A DNA stretch of 64,000 nucleotides from Microbacterium sp. 1S1 (GCF_008271365.1 NZ_CP043430.1:2170001-2234000), one strand, 5' to 3'. Positions 27,515 to 35,514 are shown, counted from the stretch's first letter. Notes: generated from the sequence alone by a model not told the origin. Program-made: numbers and translations.

Positions 27515-28477
27515 CTAGGGTCGGGCGGGGGCGTGCGGGGCGGGTGCGGAACGGAACGTCATATTCCGCCTGCCGCGGCCGCGGCGAGGAGCGCCGCGAG
27601 TCCCTGGGGGGGCGGTCTCCTGGACGTTGTGGGTGGCGTCCAGGACCACCACGCGGGCGTCGGGGAGGCGCCGCTGGAACTGCTCGGCATCGGCAGCGCT
27701 GACGAAACCGCGCTCGGCGCGGACGAGCGTGACGGGCGCGGAAACCGCGGCCAGATCGTCCCAGCCCGTCTCGTGCAGTGCAGACGGGGCCGTCGGGGTG
27801 CCCGGGTCGTGGGCGGCGAGCGCGGCGGCCGCGAGGTGCGCGAAGTGGTGCTTCCACTCCACCCGCCCGTCATCACGGACGCGGGTGTTGAGGAAGACGC
27901 CGCGCTCGGTCTCCGGGCGGGTGCCCCCGAATCCGAGAGCCATCGCCTTGTCCACGAGCTCGTCGCGGCTCGCGAAGTCGGTGGGGCCGGCGTAGAACTC
28001 CCGGAGGGCGGCGGGGCCGGCGGAGACGTCGATGCCGGGGGTGATGTCCACGACGATCAGCTCGGCCACCAGGTCGGGGCGGGCTGCGGCGACGGCCGCG
28101 CCGGTGAGGCCGCCGAGCGACTGACCGACCAGGACCTGCGGCTGCGAGGTCCACGCCTCCAGCGCAGCGACGACATCGGCAGCCAGGGTACGCGGGGAGT
28201 AGTCGGCGTCGTCGCGCCAGGAGGAGTCGCCGTGACCGGCAAGGTCGATCGCGAGGATCGGCTGTCCGAGCGCCAGCACGGTCGTGTCCCAGGTGTGGGC
28301 ATTCAGGCCGGCGCCGTGCAGGAACGTGACGCGGGGAGTCTCGGCCCCGAAGCGCAGGGCGCTGACGACCCGGCCGTGGGGGAGCGGGAGCGTCAGGCGC
28401 TCCACCGTCGGGAGGGGGACGCCGAGAGCTTCGGCCTGCGCGGGAAGATAGGAGAACTCGCTGCTGTCGATCGCCAC
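27515..28477 (-). CDS. Alpha/beta-hydrolase with apparent C-terminal frameshift
   Basis: A 320-residue alpha/beta-hydrolase: VTFLHGAGLNAHTWD oxyanion loop, nucleophile elbow VGQSLGGLTG with the catalytic serine, and ATHNVQE near the end with the expected catalytic histidine. After that histidine the frame gives a Pro/Arg-rich tail unlike the family. Removing one C from a run of seven (G run 27606-27612 on the plus strand) restores a normal helix (GLAALLAAAAAGGI) ending at 27559. GTG 28477 was chosen as start; an ATG reading 27 residues further upstream has no hydrolase similarity. Substrate unknown. Confidence 0.75.
   Translation of the reverse strand: MAIDSSEFSYLPAQAEALGVPLPTVERLTLPLPHGRVVSALRFGAETPRVTFLHGAGLNAHTWDTTVLALGQPILAIDLAGHGDSSWRDDADYSPRTLAADVVAALEAWTSQPQVLVGQSLGGLTGAAVAAARPDLVAELIVVDITPGIDVSAGPAALREFYAGPTDFASRDELVDKAMALGFGGTRPETERGVFLNTRVRDDGRVEWKHHFAHLAAAALAAHDPGTPTAPSALHETGWDDLAAVSAPVTLVRAERGFVSAADAEQFQRRLPDARVVVLDATHNVQETAPPGTRGAPRRGRGRRNMTFRSAPAPHAPARP
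27606..27612. repeat. G7 homopolymer at the hydrolase frameshift
   Basis: Seven consecutive G on the plus strand. A one-base change in length switches the hydrolase C-terminus between a family-like and an aberrant form. Confidence 0.8.
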
Positions 28478-28576
28478 GCGGCTATTCTGCGCCCCGACCC
28501 GGGTTCCGGAGAAATGCCGGAGCAAATCGACAACCTGTTTCAGCTGTATGCAATGCATTCCGCTAGGTCATCCCTC

Positions 28577-28592
28577 ATCTGGCTTGCCAGAT
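28577..28592. promoter_or_regulatory. Operator-like palindrome ATCTGGCTTGCCAGAT
   Basis: Near-perfect 16-base inverted repeat (7-base arms, TT centre) between the divergent hydrolase and AhpD-like genes, inside a locally AT-richer stretch. A TGCAAT (28549-28554) / ATTGCA (28591-28596) inverted pair overlaps it. A repressor site is inferred; no regulator is adjacent. Confidence 0.4.
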
Positions 28593-28654
28593 TGCATTTC
28601 CCGCCTTCTTGATCGAGCCGCTTCCGACCCTGCTCGTCGGAATATCATGGAGAT

Positions 28655-29131
28655 ATGACCGAACAGCGCGTGCACCTGTCCAAGACGGAGCCGGCCGCCT
28701 ATCAGGCGCTCGATGCCTTCTCGAAGACGGTGGGGAGCATCTGTGCCGCGAACGGGATCGACGATCGCCTCAAGGAGATCGTCATGATCCACTGCTCCCA
28801 GCTGAACGGATGCAGCTATTGCACGCGGATCCACGTGGATCGGGCGGTCGCTGCGGGCCTCGATGCCGACACGATCAGCCAGATCGCGGTGTGGCGGGAG
28901 AGCGGCGTCTTCAGCGACCGGGAGCGTGCCGCCCTCGAACTGGCCGAGGCCTTCACGTTCATCGCGGAAGACGGCATCTCGGATGAGGTGTACGACCTGG
29001 TCGGCGGAGTCTTCACCGAGAAGGAGTACGCCGCCCTGAGCTGGGCCTGCGTGTCGATCAACGCCTTCAACCGCATCGTCATCGCCGGGCGCTACCCGGT
29101 ACCGCCGCGCGGCGCTCAGGCGGGCGCGTGA
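28655..29131 (+). CDS. AhpD-like carboxymuconolactone decarboxylase-family protein
   Basis: A 158-residue alpha-helical protein with the redox centre C53-x2-C56-x3-H60 (HCSQLNGCSYCTRIH). This is the alkylhydroperoxidase D-like signature. Such proteins reduce peroxides or act as thiol-disulfide partners; true AhpD works with AhpC, which is absent here. Conserved WRESGVFSDRERAALELAEAFT follows. The stop overlaps the GTG of the phosphatase gene, suggesting one transcript. Confidence 0.85.
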   Translation: MTEQRVHLSKTEPAAYQALDAFSKTVGSICAANGIDDRLKEIVMIHCSQLNGCSYCTRIHVDRAVAAGLDADTISQIAVWRESGVFSDRERAALELAEAFTFIAEDGISDEVYDLVGGVFTEKEYAALSWACVSINAFNRIVIAGRYPVPPRGAQAGA

Positions 29132-29862
29132 CGATCCTCGACGTCGAGGGCGTGACGAACGTCAGGGACGTCGGCGGCATCCCCGCGGAGGGCGGACGCA
29201 TCCGCAGCGGTGTCCTGTTGCGCTCTGGACAGCTCTCGAACGCGACGACGCGCGGGGCGGCACGGCTGCGGTCGTCGGTCAGACGTATCGTCGACCTCCG
29301 CGACGGCGAGGAGGTGGCCGCGGAACCGAGCGAGATCGAGGGCCCGGAAACGACCCACCTTCCGTTGTTCCTCGGATCCGTACGCTCCTTCTTCGAAGCC
29401 GACACGAGCCTGGACGACCTCTACCTGCATCTGCTGGAGGAGAGCGGGGACCGGCTGGTCGCCGCTGTCAGGGTGATCGCGGCGGGAGAGCCCACCCTGA
29501 TCCACTGCACCGTGGGCAAGGACCGGACGGGGGTCACGGTCGCCCTCGCGCTGTCCGCGGTCGGAGCTGATCGCGAGGCGGTCATCGAGGACTACGCGCT
29601 CACCGAATCCCAGTTGCCCGCGGAGCGCTCCCGCCGGATCGCCGCCTACCTGCGGGCGCAGCACCCGGAGGCGGTGCACGCCGTGGATCTCGCCACCCGC
29701 TCGCCTGCCGAGGTGATGCGACGCCTGCTCGCCGCGGTGGACGAGCGCTGGGGTTCCGCGGCGGGTTATCTGCGGGCGAACGGAATGACCGACGAGGAAC
29801 TCGCCGCGCTTCATGACGCGCTCGTGGAGCCGCTGCCGAGGGAATCGGCGGTCGAAGGTTAG
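29128..29862 (+). CDS. Tyrosine phosphatase, PtpB-like
   Basis: A 244-residue protein of the Tyr_phosphatase3 family (mycobacterial PtpB group). The N-terminus NVRDVGGIPAEGGRIRSGVLLRS is typical, and the P-loop HC127TVGKDR133TG carries the nucleophile cysteine and arginine. Such enzymes act on phospho-Tyr/Ser/Thr or phosphoinositides. No signal peptide is visible. The GTG start overlaps the AhpD-like stop, and its own TAG stop is inside the iron box of the next gene. Confidence 0.88.
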   Translation: MTILDVEGVTNVRDVGGIPAEGGRIRSGVLLRSGQLSNATTRGAARLRSSVRRIVDLRDGEEVAAEPSEIEGPETTHLPLFLGSVRSFFEADTSLDDLYLHLLEESGDRLVAAVRVIAAGEPTLIHCTVGKDRTGVTVALALSAVGADREAVIEDYALTESQLPAERSRRIAAYLRAQHPEAVHAVDLATRSPAEVMRRLLAAVDERWGSAAGYLRANGMTDEELAALHDALVEPLPRESAVEG

Positions 29863-29872
29863 GCAAGCCTTC
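29854..29872 (+). promoter_or_regulatory. Iron box (IdeR/DtxR-type operator)
   Basis: The 19 bases GAAGGTTAGGCAAGCCTTC match the IdeR/DtxR consensus TTAGGTTAGGCTAACCTAA at 13 positions and keep the palindromic centre. The site overlaps the stop of the phosphatase gene and covers the expected -35 region of the SIP gene, as expected for repression by iron. Confidence 0.65.
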
Positions 29873-29880
29873 GCTTGGTG

Positions 29881-29886
29881 TACGAT
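29881..29886 (+). promoter_or_regulatory. -10 box TACGAT for the SIP-domain gene
   Basis: TACGAT ends nine bases before ATG 29896, so the transcript would be leaderless or nearly so. Confidence 0.4.
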
Positions 29887-29895
29887 GGGATCACC

Positions 29896-30366
29896 ATGGA
29901 CACCACGCTCGACACCCGGGGCACGCGTGCGGCACGCCGCGCGGCGCGCCGTCGCGCACACCACCTGGTGACCGCCGACGAGCACTCACTGCTCGATCTC
30001 GAGGCGTTCCTCGCGACCCTCCCTTTGTGCGCATCCGGCCGCATCTTCATCGAGGTGCCGGAGGCGTCCGACATCGGGCGCATCCACGCGCCCGGCCGCA
30101 TGACGGTCACCTGGCTGGCGCGCTCCGCGCGTTCGGGGGCTCCCGGCAGCGGTCGCGGCTGTGCACCCGGCGAGGCGCTGGCCAGAGCCACCTGCGCATG
30201 GGCCGACGAGATGCTGCTGGACGACGAGGTCGAGACGCAGGTGACGCTGCTCGGGGGCTACCTCGGCACGGCCGACATCGTCGAGCACCTCACGGAGCGG
30301 CTGGCGGTCGCGCCGAACCGCATCCGCGTGCCCGAGCGGTTCGGCTTGCTCCGCGTCGAGAGCTGA
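29896..30366 (+). CDS. Lone SIP-domain protein (siderophore-interacting)
   Basis: A 156-residue protein matching only the C-terminal NAD(P)H-binding (SIP) domain of siderophore ferric reductases: HHLVTADEHSLLDLEAFLATLP, IFIEVPEASDIG, then VTWLARS. The FAD-binding N-terminal domain of full-length ViuB-type reductases (about 250-280 residues) is missing, and no other siderophore gene is in the window. It may act as an accessory subunit in iron release. ATG 29896 was chosen because it follows the -10 box closely. It is converging with the next gene, one base apart. Confidence 0.75.
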   Translation: MDTTLDTRGTRAARRAARRRAHHLVTADEHSLLDLEAFLATLPLCASGRIFIEVPEASDIGRIHAPGRMTVTWLARSARSGAPGSGRGCAPGEALARATCAWADEMLLDDEVETQVTLLGGYLGTADIVEHLTERLAVAPNRIRVPERFGLLRVES

Positions 30367-30367
30367 C

Positions 30368-30811
30368 TCAGCCAGCGCGGCGCACGTAGTTGCCGTCCGC
30401 CAGCCCGGCCTCGATCTCGAAGCGGTTCCGCAGCGGATTCCGCCCTGCGACGAGATAGAGCAGGGGCATGAGGAACCCGTAGCGCAGCCACTGCGCTTTG
30501 TGCACTCTCTCATGGCGGAGGACCGCGTCCGTGGGGGCCTCGTCGCCGGTGAGGAAGCACCCTCCCACGCACACCCCGCCGCGGTTGAAGGTCCACCGGG
30601 GCATGCCGCGGAAGATCCAGAGGCCGGCGCGCCGTTCGATCGGACCAGTGCTCCACAGTGATCCCCACACCCAGCCGACCGCAGTGCCCCAGGCATAGCC
30701 CAGGCGGCTGATCGGCGAGCGCAGGAGGAACGACGGGATGCGTCGATCGAGACGGCGTCCGCGAGCGAGGCGCTCCGCAGCGGTCTCCTCCCAGCCCGAC
30801 CCGGCCGTCAC
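30368..30811 (-). CDS. Small HExxH-containing protein of unknown function
   Basis: A 147-residue protein. The first half has a weakly hydrophobic, Trp-rich segment (LGYAWGTAVGWVWGSLWS); the second half has RHERVHKAQWLRYG, an H-E-x-x-H zinc-binding motif, followed by a hydrophobic GFLMPLLYLVAG stretch. Similar small actinobacterial proteins carry the unsupported name Fe-S oxidoreductase; only two cysteines (GGVCVGGC) are present. A minimal membrane-associated metallopeptidase-like fold is possible. GTG 30811 overlaps the ureohydrolase stop, so the two are coupled. Confidence 0.65.
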   Translation of the reverse strand: MTAGSGWEETAAERLARGRRLDRRIPSFLLRSPISRLGYAWGTAVGWVWGSLWSTGPIERRAGLWIFRGMPRWTFNRGGVCVGGCFLTGDEAPTDAVLRHERVHKAQWLRYGFLMPLLYLVAGRNPLRNRFEIEAGLADGNYVRRAG

Positions 30812-31611
30812 GCGACGGCTCCGACGAGTCGGAGAAGGGCGCCGAGGTCGTCGACCGCATCGGCGGGTGTCCGGGGGGCGAAGCCTGCGACCGTCGCTCC
30901 GGCGAGCGGGACACGGGAGCGCAGCTCCCGGATGGCTGCGCTCAGGGCGGCTGGAGTGGTCCCGAACGGGACCGGGGAGGAGACACCGGAGAAGGAGGCG
31001 GGGTCGAGGACGTCGACATCGATGTGCACCCAGACGCGTGTCGCCCCGGTCGCCTCCACCGCGCCGGCGAGGGCAGCGGTGTCCTCCACGTCGTTCACAC
31101 CGAGGTTTCGCAGGCGGTCCAGTTCGTCGGTCTCGGTGTCGTCCACGGTACGGACGCCGACGGTGACCACCCGCTCCCGAGGGACCCCGGGGGAGAGCGC
31201 GAGTCGCGCCTCTCCCTCGCCGAGGACCGCCCGCAACGCCATGCCGGAGAAGGCGCCGGAGGGCGACGTGTCGGGCGTGTGCAGATCCGCGTGCGCATCG
31301 CACCAGACCACCGCGAGGTCGTCGGTGCCACCGGGGAGCGCGTCGAGCGCCGCGACGGTGACGCTGCAGTCGCCGCCGATCACCACGGTCCCGGCTTCGA
31401 GGTGCCCGGCCACCAGCTCCCGTGTCCTCGAGAGCGTGCTGAACCGCCGGACACCCGTCCCCAGGGACTCGCCGGCTTCGACGGGAACGTCGAGGACGGT
31501 CGTCGCGGCGCGGGGCAGGTCGCCGGCGATGGCCGATGCGCCGTCGACGAGGAGCATCGCCCGCGCGGCGGGCGAGCCCTGCCACTGCGGCACGACGAGG
31601 AAACGCACCAT
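30808..31611 (-). CDS. Arginase-family ureohydrolase with altered metal site
   Basis: A 267-residue protein with the ureohydrolase metal motifs: VVIGGDCSVTV, WCDAHADLHTPDTSPSGAFSGM and VWVHIDVDVLDPASF. The Mn-ligand histidine of the usual GGDHS is cysteine here. Arginases, agmatinases and formimidoylglutamases belong to this family, and the change makes the true substrate uncertain. ATG 31611 follows a GGAGGT site; an in-frame start 13 residues earlier is less likely. A terminator lies between it and pspA. It overlaps the HExxH gene by four bases. Confidence 0.8.
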   Translation of the reverse strand: MVRFLVVPQWQGSPAARAMLLVDGASAIAGDLPRAATTVLDVPVEAGESLGTGVRRFSTLSRTRELVAGHLEAGTVVIGGDCSVTVAALDALPGGTDDLAVVWCDAHADLHTPDTSPSGAFSGMALRAVLGEGEARLALSPGVPRERVVTVGVRTVDDTETDELDRLRNLGVNDVEDTAALAGAVEATGATRVWVHIDVDVLDPASFSGVSSPVPFGTTPAALSAAIRELRSRVPLAGATVAGFAPRTPADAVDDLGALLRLVGAVA

Positions 31612-31635
31612 GGAGACCTCCCGAAAACGGAACGG

Positions 31636-31666
31636 CGGGTGCCCGGGCACGGGGCCCGGGCACCCG
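31636..31666. terminator. Terminator downstream of pspA
   Basis: Perfect 12-base stem, 31636-31647 with 31655-31666, loop CACGGGG. It lies eight bases past the PspA stop and before the ureohydrolase start on the same strand. Confidence 0.8.
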
Positions 31667-31674
31667 GGACGGTG

Positions 31675-32418
31675 TCAGTTGCCTTCAATCGCCTGCCGCG
31701 GCGCGGTGCCGCCGGCCTTCAGCTCGGCGAGCCGCGCCTCGACCTCGGTGAGCTCCCCGAGGTCCTCGAGGCTCTCGAACTGCGCGTCCAGGCTCGATGC
31801 GGCGAGCTCCGCCTTGCCCTGTGCGATGGCTTCCTGACGACGGACCTTGTCCTCGAACCGGCCCAGCTCGCTGGTCGGGTCGAGCACGTTGATCGAGCTC
31901 ACTGCGTCCTGCACCTTGGTCTGCGCCTCGGCGACCTTGGCGCGAGCGAGGAGTTCGCTGCGCTTGTTCTTCAGCTCGTTGAGCTTGTCCTTCATGCCGT
32001 TCAGGCCGCTCTTGAGCTTGTCGACGATCTCGGTCTGCGCCGCGATCTGCGGCTCGGCACCGGTCGCCTCACGCTCAGCGCTGATCTGGCGCTGCAGAGC
32101 GATCTTGGCGAGGTTGTCGAACTTGTCGGCGTCGGCGGTGTTGCCCGCTCCGCGCATCTCATCCGCCTTGCGGCTGGCGGCCAGGGCCTTGTTGCCCCAC
32201 TCGGTCGCGGCCTGCACGTCTTCCTCGTGGTCGCGCTCGAGCAGGCGCAGGTTGCCGATGGTCTCGGCGATGGCCGACTCGGCGTCGGCGATGCTGTTCG
32301 TGTAGTCGCGGACGAGCTGGTCCAGCATCTTCTGCGGGTCTTCCGCAGAATCCAGGAGGGCGTTGATGTTCGCGCGGACGAGGGTCGAGATCCGTCCGAA
32401 GATGGACTGCTTGGTCAT
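31675..32418 (-). CDS. pspA: PspA/IM30-family membrane-stress protein
   Basis: A 247-residue, largely coiled-coil protein. The start MTKQSIFGRISTLVRANINALLDSAEDPQKMLDQLVRDY is the PspA amphipathic helix and first coil, and a long Glu/Lys/Ala-rich helical body follows. PspA-type proteins oligomerise on the inner face of the cytoplasmic membrane and protect against proton leak under envelope stress. It lies 59 bases downstream of the TPM-domain gene on the same strand, a common pairing. No PspF- or ClgR-like regulator is adjacent. Confidence 0.9.
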   Translation of the reverse strand: MTKQSIFGRISTLVRANINALLDSAEDPQKMLDQLVRDYTNSIADAESAIAETIGNLRLLERDHEEDVQAATEWGNKALAASRKADEMRGAGNTADADKFDNLAKIALQRQISAEREATGAEPQIAAQTEIVDKLKSGLNGMKDKLNELKNKRSELLARAKVAEAQTKVQDAVSSINVLDPTSELGRFEDKVRRQEAIAQGKAELAASSLDAQFESLEDLGELTEVEARLAELKAGGTAPRQAIEGN

Positions 32419-32477
32419 GCGTGGTTCCTTTCAGAGGGGCGTCTTCGAGAGCTTGGCGTATGTGTCTGTGCAGGGGA

Positions 32478-34511
32478 TCAGAAGCGTCGACCTCCGGAGC
32501 GTCCGCGGCCTCCGCTGCTGCGGGATCCGCCGCCCCCGAAACCGGAGCTGCGGAAACCGCCCGAGGAGCGCCAACCACCGCCGCGACGCGAGGATCCGCC
32601 GCTCCCGCCACCGGCGAGGAGACCCCCGATGATCCCGCCGAGGATGTCGCCGCCGATGCCGGAGCTGGTCGAACGCGATCCGGAGCCGCCGAACAGCCCG
32701 CCCCAACCGTCGTCCCCGTAGCCGCCGGGGGAGTAGGAGCGGAGGTCGGCCTCCGCCGTCGCTGTGGCCTGGCGAGCGAGGTCGAGGGCGCGCTGTGCCT
32801 CGCCGAGGGCGGCTTCGACGTCGGTCGTGCGCAGCGTGAGCGCCTGGGTGAGCGCGGCGTCCGCAGCCGCGAGCCGGGTGCGGGCGGTGGAGCCCACCGT
32901 CCCCCGGCGCGTTTCGATGAAGTCGCGCGCCGCGCGGATCTCCGACCCGGCCTGAGCCAGCGTCTGTTCGAGGAGCTGCTGCGCACGGTGCGCGCGTTGC
33001 ACGGCTTCCCGCCCTTGCGCGATCGCCGCGTCGATCTGGGCGTTCGCCGCGGTGAGAGCGTCGAGCGCGCGCTGCGGGTTCCGCGGCGTTCCGAGGAGAT
33101 CGGTCTGCGCCGCCTGCAGCTGTGCCGTGACGGCGCTCGCCGCGGATGCGAGGGCGCCGGACGGATCGGGGAGCTGCGACGCCGCGCTGACGTCGGCCTG
33201 CAGCTCCGCGACCAGCCCCTGGGCCTGCGCGTCGATGGTGGACAGCTCGGTGCCCAGCGCGGTGAGGGCTTGGACGAGTTGCGCGGCCTGCGCGATCGCC
33301 TGTTCGGCGGTGCGGATCGCGAAGGCGGCCTCGCCGCTGCGGCCCGCGGCCAGCGCCTGAGCCGCCGCGTCGATCGAGCGATCCGCCAGGGCAGCGCGCT
33401 CCTCCGCCTGTACCGCGTTGTCGGCCACGGTGGTCAGCGCGCTCTGGTCGTAGGTCGCGGAGAGCGCGGCCAGCGCGGGGGCGGCAGAGGCGAGGAGCGG
33501 CGTCAGCTGATCCCGCTCCCGACGGACCCGATCGAGCTCCTGCGGAGCGTTCTGTTCCAGCTGGCGCAGTTCGTCGAAGGCCTCGGCGTTGTCATCGAGG
33601 ATGTCGTCGATCTCGTCGGCGAGCCGGATGATGCGGATATGCCACGCGCGGCGGTCGTGGATGGAGTCCTCGACCTCGTCGTCGAGCTTCTGCCGGAGGT
33701 CGAACGCCTCGGCGATCTTCGCTTTCGCTTCGTCGACCGCCCGGGAGAATTCGGCCGTCGCCCCGTCCCCGTACTGCGCCACGGCGAACCCCAGCTCCTC
33801 CCGGCTGGACGTGATGGCGTCGTCGGCGCGCACGAGTGCGACCCCGGCCTGCTGCTCGACCTGCGCATCCGTCAGCGTCGAGAAGGGATCGCGGGGATCG
33901 GGGTTCTCTGGCATGGCGCCCCGCTCGCGGATCGCGGCGTTGCGCCTGGCACGTCGGACGAGCACGACGATGAGCCACACCAGCAGCGCGGCGGCGACCA
34001 CCCCGAGGACGACCAGCGTGACGCGGAGCGCCGCGGCACCTCCGTCTCCCTGGATCTCGTCGGCGGCCAGCGTGATCGCCCCGGTCCAGTCGCCGCTGCC
34101 GGCGAGGGGCGCGATGGCGTCTTCGATGGCGGCGAGCTGCCCGTCGCTCAGCGGCCCGGAGGAGTCGGCGGAGATGTAGAGGCTCCGGCCCTCGACGGCG
34201 ATCGCGAGCAGGTACTGATCGGGGCCGAGGCGGTTGTCGTTGGCGACCTGGTCGGCCCAGGCGACGCTGTCGCTCGGGTTGGTGAAGTCGTCGACGAGGA
34301 CGACGAAGAGGTCGGCAGAGGAGTTCGTGGTGAGCTCCTGCAGGCGTGCCTCGACCTGCTCCTCTTCGGCGGGGGAGAGGACCTCCGCCTGATCGGTGAC
34401 GTATCCGGAGTCGAGGGGAAGCGGATCGGTCGCGGACGCCGCCGAGGCGGAGAACGCACCCATCGCGACCGCGAGGGTCAGAGCGCCCAGCGTCAGCCAC
34501 CGTTTCGTCAT
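32478..34511 (-). CDS. Secreted/membrane TPM-domain protein (YgcG-like)
   Basis: A 677-residue protein: signal peptide (about 1-28, ending SASAAS), a TPM_phosphatase (YgcG) domain with GYVTDQAEVLSPAEEEQVEARLQEL and a SADLFVVLVDDF strand, one membrane helix near 180-205 (VTLVVLGVVAAALLVWLIVVLV), then about 370 residues of Ala/Gln/Glu-rich predicted coiled coil and a Gly/Ser/Arg-rich tail of about 80 residues. TPM proteins are linked to envelope stress and photosystem repair. Start at 34511 has GGAGGG upstream. Likely cotranscribed with pspA. Confidence 0.85.
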   Translation of the reverse strand: MTKRWLTLGALTLAVAMGAFSASAASATDPLPLDSGYVTDQAEVLSPAEEEQVEARLQELTTNSSADLFVVLVDDFTNPSDSVAWADQVANDNRLGPDQYLLAIAVEGRSLYISADSSGPLSDGQLAAIEDAIAPLAGSGDWTGAITLAADEIQGDGGAAALRVTLVVLGVVAAALLVWLIVVLVRRARRNAAIRERGAMPENPDPRDPFSTLTDAQVEQQAGVALVRADDAITSSREELGFAVAQYGDGATAEFSRAVDEAKAKIAEAFDLRQKLDDEVEDSIHDRRAWHIRIIRLADEIDDILDDNAEAFDELRQLEQNAPQELDRVRRERDQLTPLLASAAPALAALSATYDQSALTTVADNAVQAEERAALADRSIDAAAQALAAGRSGEAAFAIRTAEQAIAQAAQLVQALTALGTELSTIDAQAQGLVAELQADVSAASQLPDPSGALASAASAVTAQLQAAQTDLLGTPRNPQRALDALTAANAQIDAAIAQGREAVQRAHRAQQLLEQTLAQAGSEIRAARDFIETRRGTVGSTARTRLAAADAALTQALTLRTTDVEAALGEAQRALDLARQATATAEADLRSYSPGGYGDDGWGGLFGGSGSRSTSSGIGGDILGGIIGGLLAGGGSGGSSRRGGGWRSSGGFRSSGFGGGGSRSSGGRGRSGGRRF

Positions 34512-34620
34512 CGTGTTCCCTCCGACCGGCAGCCGAGCCCCATGTGACGAGTCTATGCATCGCATCCGACACGCGACAGCACTCGCGCGCGTCTCGCCGT
34601 TCGCCCTCAGCGGAGACACA

Positions 34621-34626
34621 TACGCT
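34621..34626 (+). promoter_or_regulatory. -10 box TACGCT before the DUF3097 gene
   Basis: TACGCT ends seven bases before ATG 34634; leaderless geometry. Confidence 0.4.
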
Positions 34627-34633
34627 GGAAGGC

Positions 34634-35473
34634 ATGGACGACAGGTATGGATCGGACGTGCTGGCGGCGGGATGGCGCGACCGCGGCGCGAAGCCGGTGC
34701 CGCAGGTGCCCGCGGAGATCGACCTCGTGGTGGAGGTCGCGGCGGATGGGTTCTGTGGCGCGGTGACGAAGGTGCAGGGCGGCGCCGTGGAACTCGAGGA
34801 TCGGCTCGGCAGACGACGACTGTTCCCCCTCGGCGGCGGCTTCCTCATCGACGGCGCACCGGTTCGGCTCGCCGTGCCGTCCGCCTCCGCACAGGGGCCC
34901 CGTCGGACGGCCTCCGGGTCCTTCGCCGTGGCCGATCAGCGTGCGCGGACGGCTCTGCCCAGCCGCATCCTCGTGGAGGGGCGACACGACGCCGAGCTCG
35001 TGGAGAAGGTGTGGGGTGCCGACCTGCGCGTCGAGGGTGTCGTGGTGGAGTATCTGCAGGGCGTCGATCTGCTCGACGACCTCCTCGCGGCGGAGCCCCC
35101 GAGCGCGCGACGGCGGTACGGCGTCCTCGTCGACCACCTCGTTCCCGGGTCGAAGGAGTCCCGCATCGCCGACGCGGTCGCCCGCGGCCCGCACGGGCGG
35201 CACGTCCGCATCGTCGGACACCCGTTCGTCGACGTCTGGCAGTGTGTCACCCCGCGGGCCCTCGGCATCGCCGCGTGGCCGGAGATCCCGCGCGGCGTCG
35301 ATTGGAAGACCGGCATCTGCCGCGCCTTCGGCTGGCCCCATGAGACGCAGGCGGATACGGCTCGCGCCTGGCAGCACATCCTGTCGAGGGTGACCACCTA
35401 CCGCGATCTCGAGCCCGCGCTGCTGGGTCGCGTCGAGGAACTGATCGACTTCGTCACGGAGCCCGCGGCCTGA
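34634..35473 (+). CDS. DUF3097-family protein with TOPRIM-like segment
   Basis: A 279-residue soluble actinobacterial protein of the DUF3097 family; the function is unknown. An N-terminal beta-rich domain (about 1-75) is followed by RILVEGRHDAELVEKVWG and RYGVLVDHLVPGSKESRIADAV. The E-G-x-x-D and D-H-x-x-P-G-S-K pattern resembles the acidic sites of TOPRIM folds in primases and recombination proteins. Two tryptophan-rich segments follow. It lies just before trmB on the same strand (41 bases apart), but each has its own -10 box. Confidence 0.75.
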   Translation: MDDRYGSDVLAAGWRDRGAKPVPQVPAEIDLVVEVAADGFCGAVTKVQGGAVELEDRLGRRRLFPLGGGFLIDGAPVRLAVPSASAQGPRRTASGSFAVADQRARTALPSRILVEGRHDAELVEKVWGADLRVEGVVVEYLQGVDLLDDLLAAEPPSARRRYGVLVDHLVPGSKESRIADAVARGPHGRHVRIVGHPFVDVWQCVTPRALGIAAWPEIPRGVDWKTGICRAFGWPHETQADTARAWQHILSRVTTYRDLEPALLGRVEELIDFVTEPAA

Positions 35474-35502
35474 CCGCGTCCGGGCGTCGCGACGTCGACG
35501 GC

Positions 35503-35508
35503 TACCCT
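35503..35508 (+). promoter_or_regulatory. -10 box TACCCT before trmB
   Basis: TACCCT ends six bases before ATG 35515; leaderless geometry. Confidence 0.4.
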
Positions 35509-35514
35509 GGATCC

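Noticed and set aside
28478..28558. A 27-residue N-terminal extension of the alpha/beta-hydrolase from an upstream ATG
   Set aside because: The extra residues are unlike the family and lie in the AT-richer regulatory region.
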